Shown here: positions 34,093 to 42,277 of the stretch, in pieces
Numbering within the stretch: the stretch's first letter is position 1
Layout: every line of letters begins with the position of its first letter
Origin: Amycolatopsis coloradensis
GTDB taxonomy: Bacteria; Actinomycetota; Actinomycetes; Mycobacteriales; Pseudonocardiaceae
Length of the DNA stretch: 64,000 bases
Reading direction: 5' to 3'
NCBI RefSeq assembly: GCF_037997115.1
Contig: NZ_CP150484.1
Span: 792,586 to 856,585 of the forward strand
Made by a program: the position numbers and the translations under genes
Notes under the pieces: model-generated
What the model was told of the DNA's origin: nothing
Seen by the model: only the letters and a program-made list of their open reading frames with translations
Databases searched by the model: none

Positions 34093-34878
34093 ATGGCGAA
34101 GACCATGCAGCCGCAGGAGCTCATCGACAGTGCCGTGGTCGACCCGACCGGCAACAAGCTCGGCAAGGTGGGCAACGTCTACCTCGCCGACGCGACGCGC
34201 CAGCCGGAATGGATCACCGTCAAGACGGGCCTGTTCGGCACCAAGGAGAGTTTCGTCCCGCTGTCCGGAGCGCACGCGGACCAGGACGGCGTCCACGTCC
34301 GCGTCGACAAGGACGCGGTCACCGACGCACCCCGCATCGAGGCCGACGGCCACTTGTCCGCGGAGGAAAGCGCGCAGCTGTACAAGCACTACGGGCTGCC
34401 GATGCCGCGGACCTCACCGGACGGCCGGATGGACGACCGGGCGCAGGGCCGGGGCGACGCCGGCCGGACCCAGGCCGGTCTGGACACCGGCAGGAAGCAC
34501 CCGGACGCCGAACCGACCATGACACGGTCCGAGGAGCGGCTGAACGTCGGCACCGAGCAGGTCGAGACCGGCCATGTCCGGCTGCGCAAGTACGTCGTCA
34601 CCGAGGAACAGCAGGTCACCGTTCCGGTCAGCCACGAGGAGGTGCGCATCGAACGGGAACCGATCACGAAGCCGGGCGGCGAGCGCGCCGAGATAGCCGA
34701 GGACGAGCAGGAAGTCGTGCTCCACGCCGAGAAACCGGTGGTGAACAAGGAAACCGTCGCGGTGGAACGGGCGAGGCTCAAGACCGAGACCGTCACCGAG
34801 GACCAGACGGTGTCCGGCAAGGTACGCAAGGAACAGTTCGAGGTCACCGACGACGAAGGCAAGCACCGCAAGTCGTGA
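34093..34878 (+). CDS. PRC-barrel and DUF2382 domain stress-type protein
   Basis: 261 residues. An N-terminal PRC-barrel (about 5-80; LIDSAVVDPTGNKLGKVGNV, WITVKTGLFGTKESFVPL) is followed by a short helix (LSAEESAQLYKHYGLP), a charged linker, and a C-terminal DUF2382 domain (about 145-250; EERLNVGTEQVETGHVRLRK, VPVSHEEVRIEREP, ETVTEDQTVSGKVRKEQFEV). GGAGCGGG precedes the ATG. Proteins of this make-up are common in actinobacteria and are often stress-inducible; molecular function is unknown. It is divergent from the ABC-F gene. Confidence 0.92.
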   Translation: MAKTMQPQELIDSAVVDPTGNKLGKVGNVYLADATRQPEWITVKTGLFGTKESFVPLSGAHADQDGVHVRVDKDAVTDAPRIEADGHLSAEESAQLYKHYGLPMPRTSPDGRMDDRAQGRGDAGRTQAGLDTGRKHPDAEPTMTRSEERLNVGTEQVETGHVRLRKYVVTEEQQVTVPVSHEEVRIEREPITKPGGERAEIAEDEQEVVLHAEKPVVNKETVAVERARLKTETVTEDQTVSGKVRKEQFEVTDDEGKHRKS

Positions 34879-34892
34879 GCCGGCCCCCGGGG

Positions 34893-36560
34893 TCAGCGCA
34901 TGCGGCGGGCGCGGGCGGCCGCGACCACGAAACCGGCCGCCACGGCACCCGCGATCGAACAGCCGACGCCGAACAGCACCGCGGGCTCGTGCACTCGCAG
35001 CACCGAGACGCACAACCACGCCGTCGCGCCGAAAAGCAGACCCAGCACCGGACCGCCGACGAGCGCGCCCCGCCACCGGTGACCGTTCCGGATGGTCCGC
35101 AGCCCGGATTCCAGGTACGCCAAGGCGAACAGGGCGAGGATCAGGCTGCCCGCGCCGAGCGCGCTCGCGAGCGGATGCTGCCGCGTGACGACGGTGAAAG
35201 TCCTCGGGACGCCGTCGGCCGTCAAGGTCGCGGTCGCGGCTCCGCCGGCGAGCCAGCGGGTGAGCCCGGGAAAAGCGAGATCGGCACGGAAACCCTCGCC
35301 GTCGGGTTTCGGCACCGCCGACGCGGAACCGAGCGGGATCCCGGCGGCCGAAAGGTCGAGGGTCACCTGTTCCGGGCGCCCCGCCCCCGTCACGGCGAAA
35401 GTCTTGCTGAGATCCACGGGCGCCGACGAGGCGGCGACACCGTCGATCTTCAGTGTCGTGGCCGCGTGCGGCAGCCGTTCCGGCGTGAGCAGGGTGAGCA
35501 CCACGAGCGCGATCGCGGCGGCCGCCGCGGTCACTCGGAACCAGAGCACCGCGCCGGACCGGGACTCGGGCTCGAAGCTCGCGCGGGTCGCCGACAGCGT
35601 CGGATCCGGTGCGGGGCGGTGCACCGGTCTCGTCGGGCCGTCTCCGGCCGGGATCGGCGTGCCGAACGCGGAGATCACCCGTGGGGTGAGGTGCCGCACC
35701 GGCACCCGGGAGCGTTCCAGCCAGCCCGGTCCGTACACGGCGGTGGCGGCCGAGGCGAGGTCGGCCGCGAAGGTCTCCGCGTCGCGGTACCGGGAGTCGA
35801 GCTCACGCGAGATGCTGCGCATGACGACCCCGGCGATCGGCGACGGCACGCCGTCGATCGGGCGCGGATCGGTGAACATGTGCTGGCGCATCATGCTGAT
35901 CGCGCCGCGAGTGTTGTCGAACGGCAGCTTCCCGGACAGCAGTTCGTAGAGCACCGTGCCCGCCGAGTAGACGTCGGCCGCCGGGCTCAGCGCGTTGCCC
36001 ATCGCCTGCTCGGGCGCGATGTAGGCAGGTGTGCCGAGGACCTCGCCGCCGTGCGTGACGAGGGTGGCGCCCTCGCTGATCACCTTCGCGATGCCGAAGT
36101 CGGCCACCTTCATCACGCCTTGTGTGGTGAAGAGCAGGTTCTTCGGCTTGACGTCGAGATGCAGCACGCCCGCTTCGTGCGCCGCGTGGAGCCCGGCGAG
36201 CATCGCCAATCCGATCGCGCAGGCCTGCTCCCCGCCGACCTCCCCGCTGCGGAAGCGGCTGTACACGGTGCCGCCGTCGAGGCGTTCCATCACCATCAGA
36301 TGCTCGCGGCCGGTGCGGACGTAGTCGTACACGGGCACGATGTGCGGATGGTCGAGGCTGGCCAGCACACGCGCTTCGCGGTCGAAGAGCTCACTGCTGG
36401 CGGCGTGGTTCAGCACGTCCCACGGCAGCTGTTTGATGGCGACGTCGCGGCGCAGCGAACGGTGGACGCCGGCGAAGACGACCCCCATCCCGCCCTGGCC
36501 GATCGCGGGCCCGATCTCGTACTGCGGCAGCGCGGCGACGACCTCGGCGGGTGCGCTCAT
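34893..36560 (-). CDS. Membrane Ser/Thr protein kinase (non-RD type)
   Basis: 555 residues. The N-terminal Hanks-type kinase domain (about 15-275) has the glycine loop IGQGGMGVVFAG, the ATP Lys in DVAIKQL, catalytic-loop HLDVKPKNLLF, VADFGIAKV, GTPAYIAPEQ and DVYSAGTVLYELL. The usual HRD is HLD, so this is a non-RD kinase. A linker and several transmembrane segments follow (one near 350, others near 465-545), enclosing an extracytoplasmic beta-rich part (about 370-460). Its ATG overlaps the stop of the upstream membrane-protein gene (ATGA). Probably senses an envelope signal together with that protein. Confidence 0.92.
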   Translation of the reverse strand: MSAPAEVVAALPQYEIGPAIGQGGMGVVFAGVHRSLRRDVAIKQLPWDVLNHAASSELFDREARVLASLDHPHIVPVYDYVRTGREHLMVMERLDGGTVYSRFRSGEVGGEQACAIGLAMLAGLHAAHEAGVLHLDVKPKNLLFTTQGVMKVADFGIAKVISEGATLVTHGGEVLGTPAYIAPEQAMGNALSPAADVYSAGTVLYELLSGKLPFDNTRGAISMMRQHMFTDPRPIDGVPSPIAGVVMRSISRELDSRYRDAETFAADLASAATAVYGPGWLERSRVPVRHLTPRVISAFGTPIPAGDGPTRPVHRPAPDPTLSATRASFEPESRSGAVLWFRVTAAAAAIALVVLTLLTPERLPHAATTLKIDGVAASSAPVDLSKTFAVTGAGRPEQVTLDLSAAGIPLGSASAVPKPDGEGFRADLAFPGLTRWLAGGAATATLTADGVPRTFTVVTRQHPLASALGAGSLILALFALAYLESGLRTIRNGHRWRGALVGGPVLGLLFGATAWLCVSVLRVHEPAVLFGVGCSIAGAVAAGFVVAAARARRMR

Positions 36561-37345
36561 CGGTTGAATTCCTTGGTGGAGTCGGGAAAGCGGACCGTCT
36601 CGTCGCCGGCGGGCCCCGGCGCGGGATGCGGGGTCAGGTAGCCGAGCAGGAACGCGATGACGGCGGCGCCGAGCACCACCGGGATCTCGATCGCGGGCTC
36701 CGGCGGGACGAGCCGCAGGACCGACAGCGAGACGACCGCGACGAGGCCGGTGCCGAAGCCGGCGGGCAGGAAACGCAGGCCGCGACGCCACCGGTTGGCA
36801 GGGAGGCGATGGCGGGCGAGCGCGAGCAGGGCCGTCAGCCACGCCAGCACGGTGAGCACGAGCATCGTGAGCCCGAAAGCGCCGTAGACGGACCAGAAGG
36901 ATCCGCGGATGTCGGCGACCGTGGTCGCCTCTCCGAGGGTGCCGCGCCGGCCGTCCAGCAGCTCGACCGTCGACGGGAGCAGTCCGATCGCCTGACCGGA
37001 CAGGTCCGCCATGTCCAGTACGAAGGTCCTGGTGACGCGACTGTGCGCGGGTACTTCGAACGGCGCCGTGGTGTCGTAGGCGAAGAAGGTCAGGGCGAGC
37101 GCCACTCCGGACACCCGCACGCTACGGACCTTGACGGCGGTACCGCCGCTGTTGGTCGCCGTGACGGTGAGTTCCAGTTGCTTCGCCGGATCGATCACGA
37201 CCGTGGCGTTGGTGATCGGCCGGTCGTCGAAGGTGACCGCCAGGTCGAGTCCGCCACTGTCCGCGACGGCCGGTGGCGAGCCGAGGAGGACCGCGCACAG
37301 ACCCAACGCAACCCCTGCCGCGATGACACGTCCCATTTTGCGCAT
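36557..37345 (-). CDS. Secreted-topology membrane protein coupled to a Ser/Thr kinase, unknown family
   Basis: 262 residues. Signal peptide VIAAGVALGLCAVLLGSPPA (cleavage near AVADS), then an extracytoplasmic beta-sandwich-like domain (about 30-155; TVTATNSGGTAVKVRSVRVS, VPAHSRVTRTFVLDMADLSG) resembling CARDB/Ig-type folds, and about four C-terminal membrane segments (about 165-245). It is translationally coupled to the kinase downstream and divergent from the stalked surface protein, which suggests a ligand-binding or accessory role in the kinase signalling unit. No named family recognised. Confidence 0.8.
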   Translation of the reverse strand: MRKMGRVIAAGVALGLCAVLLGSPPAVADSGGLDLAVTFDDRPITNATVVIDPAKQLELTVTATNSGGTAVKVRSVRVSGVALALTFFAYDTTAPFEVPAHSRVTRTFVLDMADLSGQAIGLLPSTVELLDGRRGTLGEATTVADIRGSFWSVYGAFGLTMLVLTVLAWLTALLALARHRLPANRWRRGLRFLPAGFGTGLVAVVSLSVLRLVPPEPAIEIPVVLGAAVIAFLLGYLTPHPAPGPAGDETVRFPDSTKEFNR

Positions 37346-37412
37346 CCCCTGTTTTCCTTATCCGACTGGTCCGGAATGCTACAGCGAGTACTTACCGGAG
37401 AGGGACGTCCCA

Positions 37413-38309
37413 ATGCGTATCGTGGTTCGCCTGATATTCGGCACCGTGACCGGGTTGTTGTTCCTGCTTTCCCACGTGGGAGCGGGAAACGCACAGCAGT
37501 CCCCTTATCAGTCCACGGTTGGTTTGAAACCTTCGAGCGGTCCCGCCGGGAGTTCGTTCACCATTTCCTGGAATTTCTCTCCGTGCAAAGGCCCGATTTC
37601 TTTCACCTGGGAAGGAACGGCCATTACGTCGGTCAGCGCCCCCAGTGGACAGACCGGGGCGACGGTTCCGGAGAACGCGTCACCCGGCGGCCACACGGTC
37701 ACGGGCACCTGCACGAACGCGCGGACCGGTCAGCCGTTGACCGGAAACGCGACCTTCCGGGTGACCGGGACCGTGACGACGGCGCCACCGACGACGAAGG
37801 TGCCCCCGACGACGAAGCCGACCGTCCCGGTGACCACCACGACCAGACCCGGAACGACCACCACCCCGTCCACCCGGGTCACCACGACGCCGCCGCCCAC
37901 GACGAAACCACCATCCACAACGGACACTCCCCCGCCGGCGACGGACGTCCCCTCGTCCAGCAGCACGCCGCCGGGCCCCGATGACCTGATCCTCGATCGG
38001 CCGACCGTGAAACCCGGCGACGCACTGTCCGCGACCGGCAAGGGGTGCACGCCTGGCGAGCGGGTCACGCTGACGTCGGACGGCGAGCGCGTCGGCGGCG
38101 CCTATGCCGACGCCACCGGCGCCTTCACCGCGGCCGTCGAGTTCACCCGGATCGAGGCGGGCAGGCATACCGTCGTCGCCGACTGCGGCGTGCGGCTGAC
38201 CGGCGCCGTCGAGCAGGTGGTGACCAGTTCGTCAGGCGGGCACAGCGGCACCCTGGTGGTGCTCGTGTTCTTCGTGCTGGCCGGCATCACCTTGATCCGC
38301 TTCCCCTGA
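37413..38309 (+). CDS. Surface protein with Thr/Pro stalk and C-terminal membrane anchor
   Basis: 298 residues. Signal peptide MRIVVRLIFGTVTGLLFLLS (cleavage near GNAQQ), a first Ig/IPT-like domain (about 35-120; LKPSSGPAGSSFTISWNFSP), a long Thr/Pro-rich stalk (about 122-195), a second Ig-like domain (about 198-275; PTVKPGDALSATGKGCTPGE) and a C-terminal transmembrane helix (TLVVLVFFVLAGITLIRF). This is the layout of a wall-spanning surface protein. It is divergent by 67 bases from the membrane-protein/kinase pair, so it may be a partner or target of that kinase. Function not known. Confidence 0.85.
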   Translation: MRIVVRLIFGTVTGLLFLLSHVGAGNAQQSPYQSTVGLKPSSGPAGSSFTISWNFSPCKGPISFTWEGTAITSVSAPSGQTGATVPENASPGGHTVTGTCTNARTGQPLTGNATFRVTGTVTTAPPTTKVPPTTKPTVPVTTTTRPGTTTTPSTRVTTTPPPTTKPPSTTDTPPPATDVPSSSSTPPGPDDLILDRPTVKPGDALSATGKGCTPGERVTLTSDGERVGGAYADATGAFTAAVEFTRIEAGRHTVVADCGVRLTGAVEQVVTSSSGGHSGTLVVLVFFVLAGITLIRFP

Positions 38310-38311
38310 GG

Positions 38312-38416
38312 TCACCGAGGTGGCCGCATCGCCGCGAAGACCAGGAACACCGCGGCGAGGAAGAGGGCGGCGATCGCCAGGTCGACCAGGAAACCGACGA
38401 CGAGTGCGGTGATCAT
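38312..38416 (-). CDS. 34-residue single-span membrane peptide downstream of terC
   Basis: Begins MITALVVGFLVDLAIAALFL and ends FAAMRPPR: one hydrophobic helix with a short basic tail. AGGAG lies at good spacing before the ATG, and the start is 3 bases from the terC stop, so both are likely cotranscribed under the riboswitch. Third-position G/C is high, as in real genes of this genome. Its stop is 2 bases from the convergent surface-protein stop. Role unknown; could be a small partner of TerC. Confidence 0.55.
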   Translation of the reverse strand: MITALVVGFLVDLAIAALFLAAVFLVFAAMRPPR

Positions 38417-38419
38417 CGC

Positions 38420-39403
38420 TCACTCCTGTGCCGTCCTGGCGGCGTCGCGGCGGCGCGCGTACAGACTGGTGAACGAAACCGTGACCAGGACGGCGATGAT
38501 CACGCCCAGCGACGCCGGTGTGGGGACCTGCGGAACCGACGGCCAGATCCCGTGTGCCCAGTGCAGGACCAGCTTCACCCCGATGAAGGCGAGGATGATG
38601 GCGAGGCCGTGGTTCAGGTGGACCAGCTTCGCCAGCGCCGAGTGGAGCACGAAGTACAAGGCACGCAAGCCCATCAGCGCGAAGGCGTTGGTGGCGAACA
38701 CGAGGTACGGGTCTTCGGTGATGCCGTAGACCGCGGGCACCGAATCGACCGCGAACACCACATCGGTGGCGAACACCGCGACGACCACGACCGCCAGCGG
38801 GGTGAGCGCGCGGCGCCCGTGTTCACGCACGGTGAGCCGGGTGCCGTGATAGTCGTCGGTGACCGGCATCAGCCGTCGCAGCAGCCGGACCGACCGCAGC
38901 TGCGAAAGATCCAGCTCGTCCTTGCCGCCGGACATGGCCTCGCGCAGGATCTTGACCGCCGAGACGAACAGGATCACGCCGAACACGAGGAACGCCCAGG
39001 TGCCCGCCGACAGCATCGCGGCACCGGCCGCGATGAACACGCCGCGAAGCACCAGCGCGCCCACGATGCCGTACAGCAGCACGCGTTGCTGCACGGCCGC
39101 GGGGACCGCGAAGGCGGCGAGCAGCAGCATGAAGACGAACAGGTTGTCGACCGACAGGGACTTTTCGACGACGAAACCCGTCATGAACTCCAGTGCCTGG
39201 CCGCTACCGAACTCGAGCCACAGCCAGAGCCCGAACACGACCGGGAGCGCGATGTAGAAGACCGACCAGCCGACGGCCTCCCGCATCGACACCTCGTGGG
39301 GACGGCGGGTCACCACGAAATCGACGACGAGCAGCGCGACCAGGACGGCGATGCTGATCGCCCACAACCCCGGCGATCCCACGGTTGCCACGGACTCGGG
39401 CAT
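38420..39403 (-). CDS. TerC/Alx-family membrane protein (probable Mn2+ exporter)
   Basis: 327 residues with about nine membrane helices. The TerC signatures are FVVEKSLSVDNLFVFMLLL and the repeated acidic segment VVVAVFATDVVFAVDSVPAVYG, whose Asp and Glu residues line the transport path in family members. Members export manganese, helping to metalate secreted proteins and avoid Mn toxicity. A yybP-ykoY manganese riboswitch directly upstream agrees with this. The small peptide downstream may be cotranscribed. Confidence 0.93.
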   Translation of the reverse strand: MPESVATVGSPGLWAISIAVLVALLVVDFVVTRRPHEVSMREAVGWSVFYIALPVVFGLWLWLEFGSGQALEFMTGFVVEKSLSVDNLFVFMLLLAAFAVPAAVQQRVLLYGIVGALVLRGVFIAAGAAMLSAGTWAFLVFGVILFVSAVKILREAMSGGKDELDLSQLRSVRLLRRLMPVTDDYHGTRLTVREHGRRALTPLAVVVVAVFATDVVFAVDSVPAVYGITEDPYLVFATNAFALMGLRALYFVLHSALAKLVHLNHGLAIILAFIGVKLVLHWAHGIWPSVPQVPTPASLGVIIAVLVTVSFTSLYARRRDAARTAQE

Positions 39404-39530
39404 GAAGCCTCCTCGAACTCGAAGTTCGAGGTCTCCTTCACCCCTGCGGGGCGGTCTCCCGGGGACACCAGCGGAGTGTCCGTATTGACCGGGCAGACCC
39501 TTGGGAAGTACTCCCCTCGCCGGTCCAGTA
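39404..39530 (-). promoter_or_regulatory. yybP-ykoY (manganese) riboswitch upstream of terC
   Basis: On the minus strand the leader contains the family's conserved pieces in order: GAGGGGAGTACTTCCC, GGTCAATACGG, CCCGGGAGACCGC and GAAGGAGACCTC, matching the actinobacterial form of this Mn2+-sensing RNA. A hairpin with 8-base arms CCTCGAAC / GTTCGAGG (39431-39411) follows and runs into the Shine-Dalgarno (GAGGAGG) of terC. It probably blocks ribosome access until Mn2+ binds. Recognised from memory of the motif; no covariance search was run. Confidence 0.8.
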
Positions 39531-39562
39531 TCGCACTTGGTAAAGAGTTATTAAAGGCTGGG

Positions 39563-40366
39563 TCAAGCCGGACCCTCCCGCAGCACGCCGCGCACCGCGT
39601 CGACGGACAGGTCGTCCCAGGGAAATTCGGCCATCCACCAGGTCGCGCCCGCCCGTTCGTAGGGCGCGAGATCCGTGCCCGCGGGGACACCGATGGCGAA
39701 GTCATACGGCTTCTCGTCGTCTTCGCGCAGTGAGGTGATCTTCTCGACCGCCTCGGCGAACTCGTCCGCGTGCGGCAGGTTCACCGGGAAGAACCCGTCG
39801 TACCGCGCGGCCCTGCGCATCGGCTTCGGCTTCCCGGGGAAGCCCGCCAGCCATACGGGAATCGGCCGCGCCGGGCGCGGCAGGAAGGTGATGTCGTCGA
39901 CCGTGTAGTGCACACCGCGGTGCCGCACGGGCTCCCCCGACCAGGTCGCGGTGAGGATCTCGAGCGACTCGTCGAGCATCTCGCCGCGTTTGCGGTCGTC
40001 CACTTCGTCGCCGGTCTTCGAGAACTCGCCGCCGAAGCGGTCACTGCCGAGCCCCGCGCCGAGGATCAGCCTTCCGCCGCTCAACTGGTCGAGGGTGGCC
40101 GTTTCGCGCGCCAGCTTGACCGGACGGCGCCTGGCCAGCGGCGTGACCATCGGACCGATGGCGAGGTTCTCGGTGGCGGACGCGACGGCGGCGAGGGTGA
40201 TCCACGGATCGGCGATCGCCCGCACCGGCTCATGCCACCGGACGTGGTCCCACACGAACAGGCCGTGCCAGCCCGCTTCCTCGGCTTCTGCGGCGAGACG
40301 CGCGATGATCACCGGATCGGCCAGTTCGTCGAAGATCGGCAGCCAGAGTGCTGAGCGCAGAGTCAT
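39563..40366 (-). CDS. LLM-class (F420-dependent type) oxidoreductase
   Basis: 267-residue luciferase-like TIM-barrel protein. N-terminal LRSALWLPIFDELADPVIIA, GWHGLFVWDHVRW, the conserved cofactor region PLARRRPVKLARETATLDQL, GRLILGAGLGSDRFGGEF and PVWLAGFPGKPKPM are typical of actinobacterial F420H2- or FMN-dependent LLM enzymes. The ATG at 40366 is taken as start. No partner gene is adjacent; the terC riboswitch starts just beyond its stop on the same strand. Substrate unknown. Confidence 0.88.
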   Translation of the reverse strand: MTLRSALWLPIFDELADPVIIARLAAEAEEAGWHGLFVWDHVRWHEPVRAIADPWITLAAVASATENLAIGPMVTPLARRRPVKLARETATLDQLSGGRLILGAGLGSDRFGGEFSKTGDEVDDRKRGEMLDESLEILTATWSGEPVRHRGVHYTVDDITFLPRPARPIPVWLAGFPGKPKPMRRAARYDGFFPVNLPHADEFAEAVEKITSLREDDEKPYDFAIGVPAGTDLAPYERAGATWWMAEFPWDDLSVDAVRGVLREGPA

Positions 40367-40423
40367 GAGTGCGACCGTACGGACCGGCACCGACACTCGC
40401 GGCGAGTTCCCGACGTGCGCCAA

Positions 40424-40517
40424 GCCGTAACTCGCGTGCTTCCAGCCGTAACTCGCGTGCTTGGAGGCGGAACACACTGCACCGGGCGCGTTACGCCTCC
40501 AAGCACGCGAGTTACGG
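40424..40517. repeat. Direct and inverted copies of an 18-24 nt repeat
   Basis: GCCGTAACTCGCGTGCTT occurs at 40424-40441 and again at 40445-40462. An inverted copy (CGCCTCCAAGCACGCGAGTT and on) lies at 40494-40517, forming a long hairpin with the second copy. It sits between the divergent LLM and SRPBCC genes. It looks like a dispersed palindromic element, not a CRISPR (no regular spacers). Confidence 0.8.
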
Positions 40518-40566
40518 GTCTGGACACGCGAGTCGCGCCTCACCGCTTGACACGACCACTACAGTT

Positions 40567-40602
40567 CAACCAATACGTTGATTAACCTCGTGGTTGATTA
40601 CC
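40567..40602 (+). promoter_or_regulatory. Operator-like inverted repeats before the SRPBCC gene
   Basis: TCAAC-N6-GTTGA (within TTCAACCAATACGTTGATTA) is followed by AACC-N4-GGTT in the 50 bases before the SRPBCC start. Similar ACCAAT/GGTTGA palindromes are bound by ArsR-type repressors that often control SRPBCC (AHSA1-type) genes. No ArsR gene is present nearby. Confidence 0.4.
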
Positions 40603-40619
40603 CTGTGGAAGAGACTTCG

Positions 40620-41054
40620 ATGACCGACCTGACGATCACTCGCCTCCTCGACGCTCCCCGCGAGCTCGTCTTCCGGGTGTGGACCGACCCGGACCATCTC
40701 GCCCGATGGTGGGGCCCGGCAGGCTTCACCGCGAAGTCCTGCACCGTCAACCTCACCGAGGGTGGCAGGTGGCGCACCTGCATCAGCGACGGCGAGACGG
40801 AGTTCTGGGCGTCTGGCGTCTATCACGAGATAGTCCCGCCGGAGCGGCTCGTCTTCAGCTTCGCCTGGGAGGAACCGGAAGGCTCCCGCGGCCATGACAC
40901 CCTCGTCACGGTCGTCCTCTCCGACCTCGATGGCAAGACCGAAATGGCTTTCCACCAGGCGATCTTCGAGACCGTGGCGGAACGCGACAGCCACGTCGAA
41001 GGCTGGCAGTCCTGCTTCAGCCGCCTCGCCACCCACCTCGCGGAGCAACGCTAG
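40620..41054 (+). CDS. SRPBCC (AHSA1/activator of Hsp90-like) domain protein
   Basis: 144-residue START/Bet v1-like fold protein. It has the AHSA1 pattern RLLDAPRELVFRVWTDPDHL followed by ARWWGPAGF, ISDGETEFWASGVYHEIVPP, LVFSFAWEEPEG, and the C-terminal HVEGWQSCFSRLATHL. It probably binds a hydrophobic ligand; no enzymatic residues are evident. ATG 40620 has GAAGAG upstream; an in-frame ATG at 40578 is less likely. Its last 4 bases overlap the end of the convergent glycosyltransferase gene. Confidence 0.9.
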   Translation: MTDLTITRLLDAPRELVFRVWTDPDHLARWWGPAGFTAKSCTVNLTEGGRWRTCISDGETEFWASGVYHEIVPPERLVFSFAWEEPEGSRGHDTLVTVVLSDLDGKTEMAFHQAIFETVAERDSHVEGWQSCFSRLATHLAEQR

Positions 41055-42277
41055 CCGAGTTCCCGCAGGACCTCCCGCGCCCGCGCCACCCCGTCCTCGT
41101 CCCGCAACCGCCCGGCGACGTACTGGGCGCCGCGGCGGTACAGCAGGTTGCCGGACAGCTCCAGCAGCCGCGCGGTCAGCGAGTCCGCGGTGAGGCCCCG
41201 GAGCGGCAGCGGTCGCGGCCCGGCACCGAGCCGGAACACCCGGTCTCCCCAGTAGGGCTGGTCGGAGAACACCGGGCAGACCAGCGCCGGGACCCCAGCG
41301 CGCAACGCGGCCGCGGTCGTGCCCGCGCCGCCGTGGTGCACCACCGCCGCCGTGCGCGGGAACAGCCACGCGTGCGGGACGTCCCCGACCGTCAGCAGAT
41401 CGTCGTCGCCGGACGCGGCATCGGTACCGAGCAGGCCGCGTAACCCCGCCCGGCGCAACGCCGTGCGGACGGCGGCGAACGTCCGCTCCGCCTCCGACGG
41501 CCGCATGCTGCCGAAGCCGATGTACACCGGAGGCGGTCCGGACGCGAGGAAATCCCGCAGTCGCGGGTCCGGCCGCCACGCGGCGGGCGCCTCGAGAAAC
41601 CAGTACCCGGTGACGTGCACCCTCGACGGCCAATCCTTCGGCCGTGGCACGACCGCGTCGGAAAAACCGCACAGCACCGGGGTTTCCGATCGCCGGGGTC
41701 CGCGGAGACCGGCCGCGGGCAGCCCCAGCGACCGCTCGCGCCACCGGTCCACCTCCGGCCTCAGCACCTGCCAGGCGACGGCGTCGACAGCGCGGAAACT
41801 CAACCGCCTGCCGCACGGCCCGGCCTTGGCCGCCCACGGCACCAGCGGATGCGCGAACGCCCGTGTCGGCACGCTGGGCTGGTAGTGCAGCTCGACGTCG
41901 GGGACGCCGAGCGAGGCACCCAGGTGCGCGCCGAGGAACCCGAGCGTCGGGGCGAGGACGAGGTCAGCCCCCGCCGCTCCTCCCTGGACGTCGGCCAGCA
42001 GACGCTCCATCACCGGGGCCAACGCACCGCGCAGCCCACGCAGGAAGGTCGCGGACGTGCGCCCCTCGGTCCATTCGCGTCCGCCGTCCGATCCGAGGAT
42101 CTCGCTCGGGTCGGCGGAGAGCGGCGCGAAATCCAGGCCGTGCCCGGTCACCAAGGTGCGGAACCGCTCGGCCGCCAGCACCCGGACCCGGTCGCCGTCG
42201 AGACCACGCCCCAGGGCGATGCACGGCTGGACGTCGCCGCGAGAGCCCGGAGCGACGATCACGACGAGCCTGGTCAT
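41051..42277 (-). CDS. GT-B glycosyltransferase (GT1/GT28-like, glycolipid or natural-product type)
   Basis: 408 residues. N-terminal acceptor domain starts RLVVIVAPGSRGDVQPCIAL. The C-terminal nucleotide-sugar domain has VYIGFGSMRPSEAERTF, VPHAWLFPRTAAVVHHGGAG, TTAAALRAGVPALVCPVF and SDQPYWG, the signature shared by glycopeptidolipid and vancomycin-type glycosyltransferases. Its ATG overlaps the stop of the upstream SDR by four bases, making it the last gene of the coupled esterase-SDR-GT operon that faces the FAAL-PKS operon. It probably adds a sugar to the lipid product of that locus; donor and acceptor are unknown. Confidence 0.9.
   Translation of the reverse strand: MTRLVVIVAPGSRGDVQPCIALGRGLDGDRVRVLAAERFRTLVTGHGLDFAPLSADPSEILGSDGGREWTEGRTSATFLRGLRGALAPVMERLLADVQGGAAGADLVLAPTLGFLGAHLGASLGVPDVELHYQPSVPTRAFAHPLVPWAAKAGPCGRRLSFRAVDAVAWQVLRPEVDRWRERSLGLPAAGLRGPRRSETPVLCGFSDAVVPRPKDWPSRVHVTGYWFLEAPAAWRPDPRLRDFLASGPPPVYIGFGSMRPSEAERTFAAVRTALRRAGLRGLLGTDAASGDDDLLTVGDVPHAWLFPRTAAVVHHGGAGTTAAALRAGVPALVCPVFSDQPYWGDRVFRLGAGPRPLPLRGLTADSLTARLLELSGNLLYRRGAQYVAGRLRDEDGVARAREVLRELG

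Noticed and set aside
36557..37345. Treating the kinase and upstream membrane protein as one frameshifted gene
   Set aside because: Each has its own start and natural ends joined by a normal ATGA overlap.
40424..40517. Possible CRISPR array
   Set aside because: Only two direct copies with a 3-base gap plus one inverted copy; no regular spacers and no cas genes.
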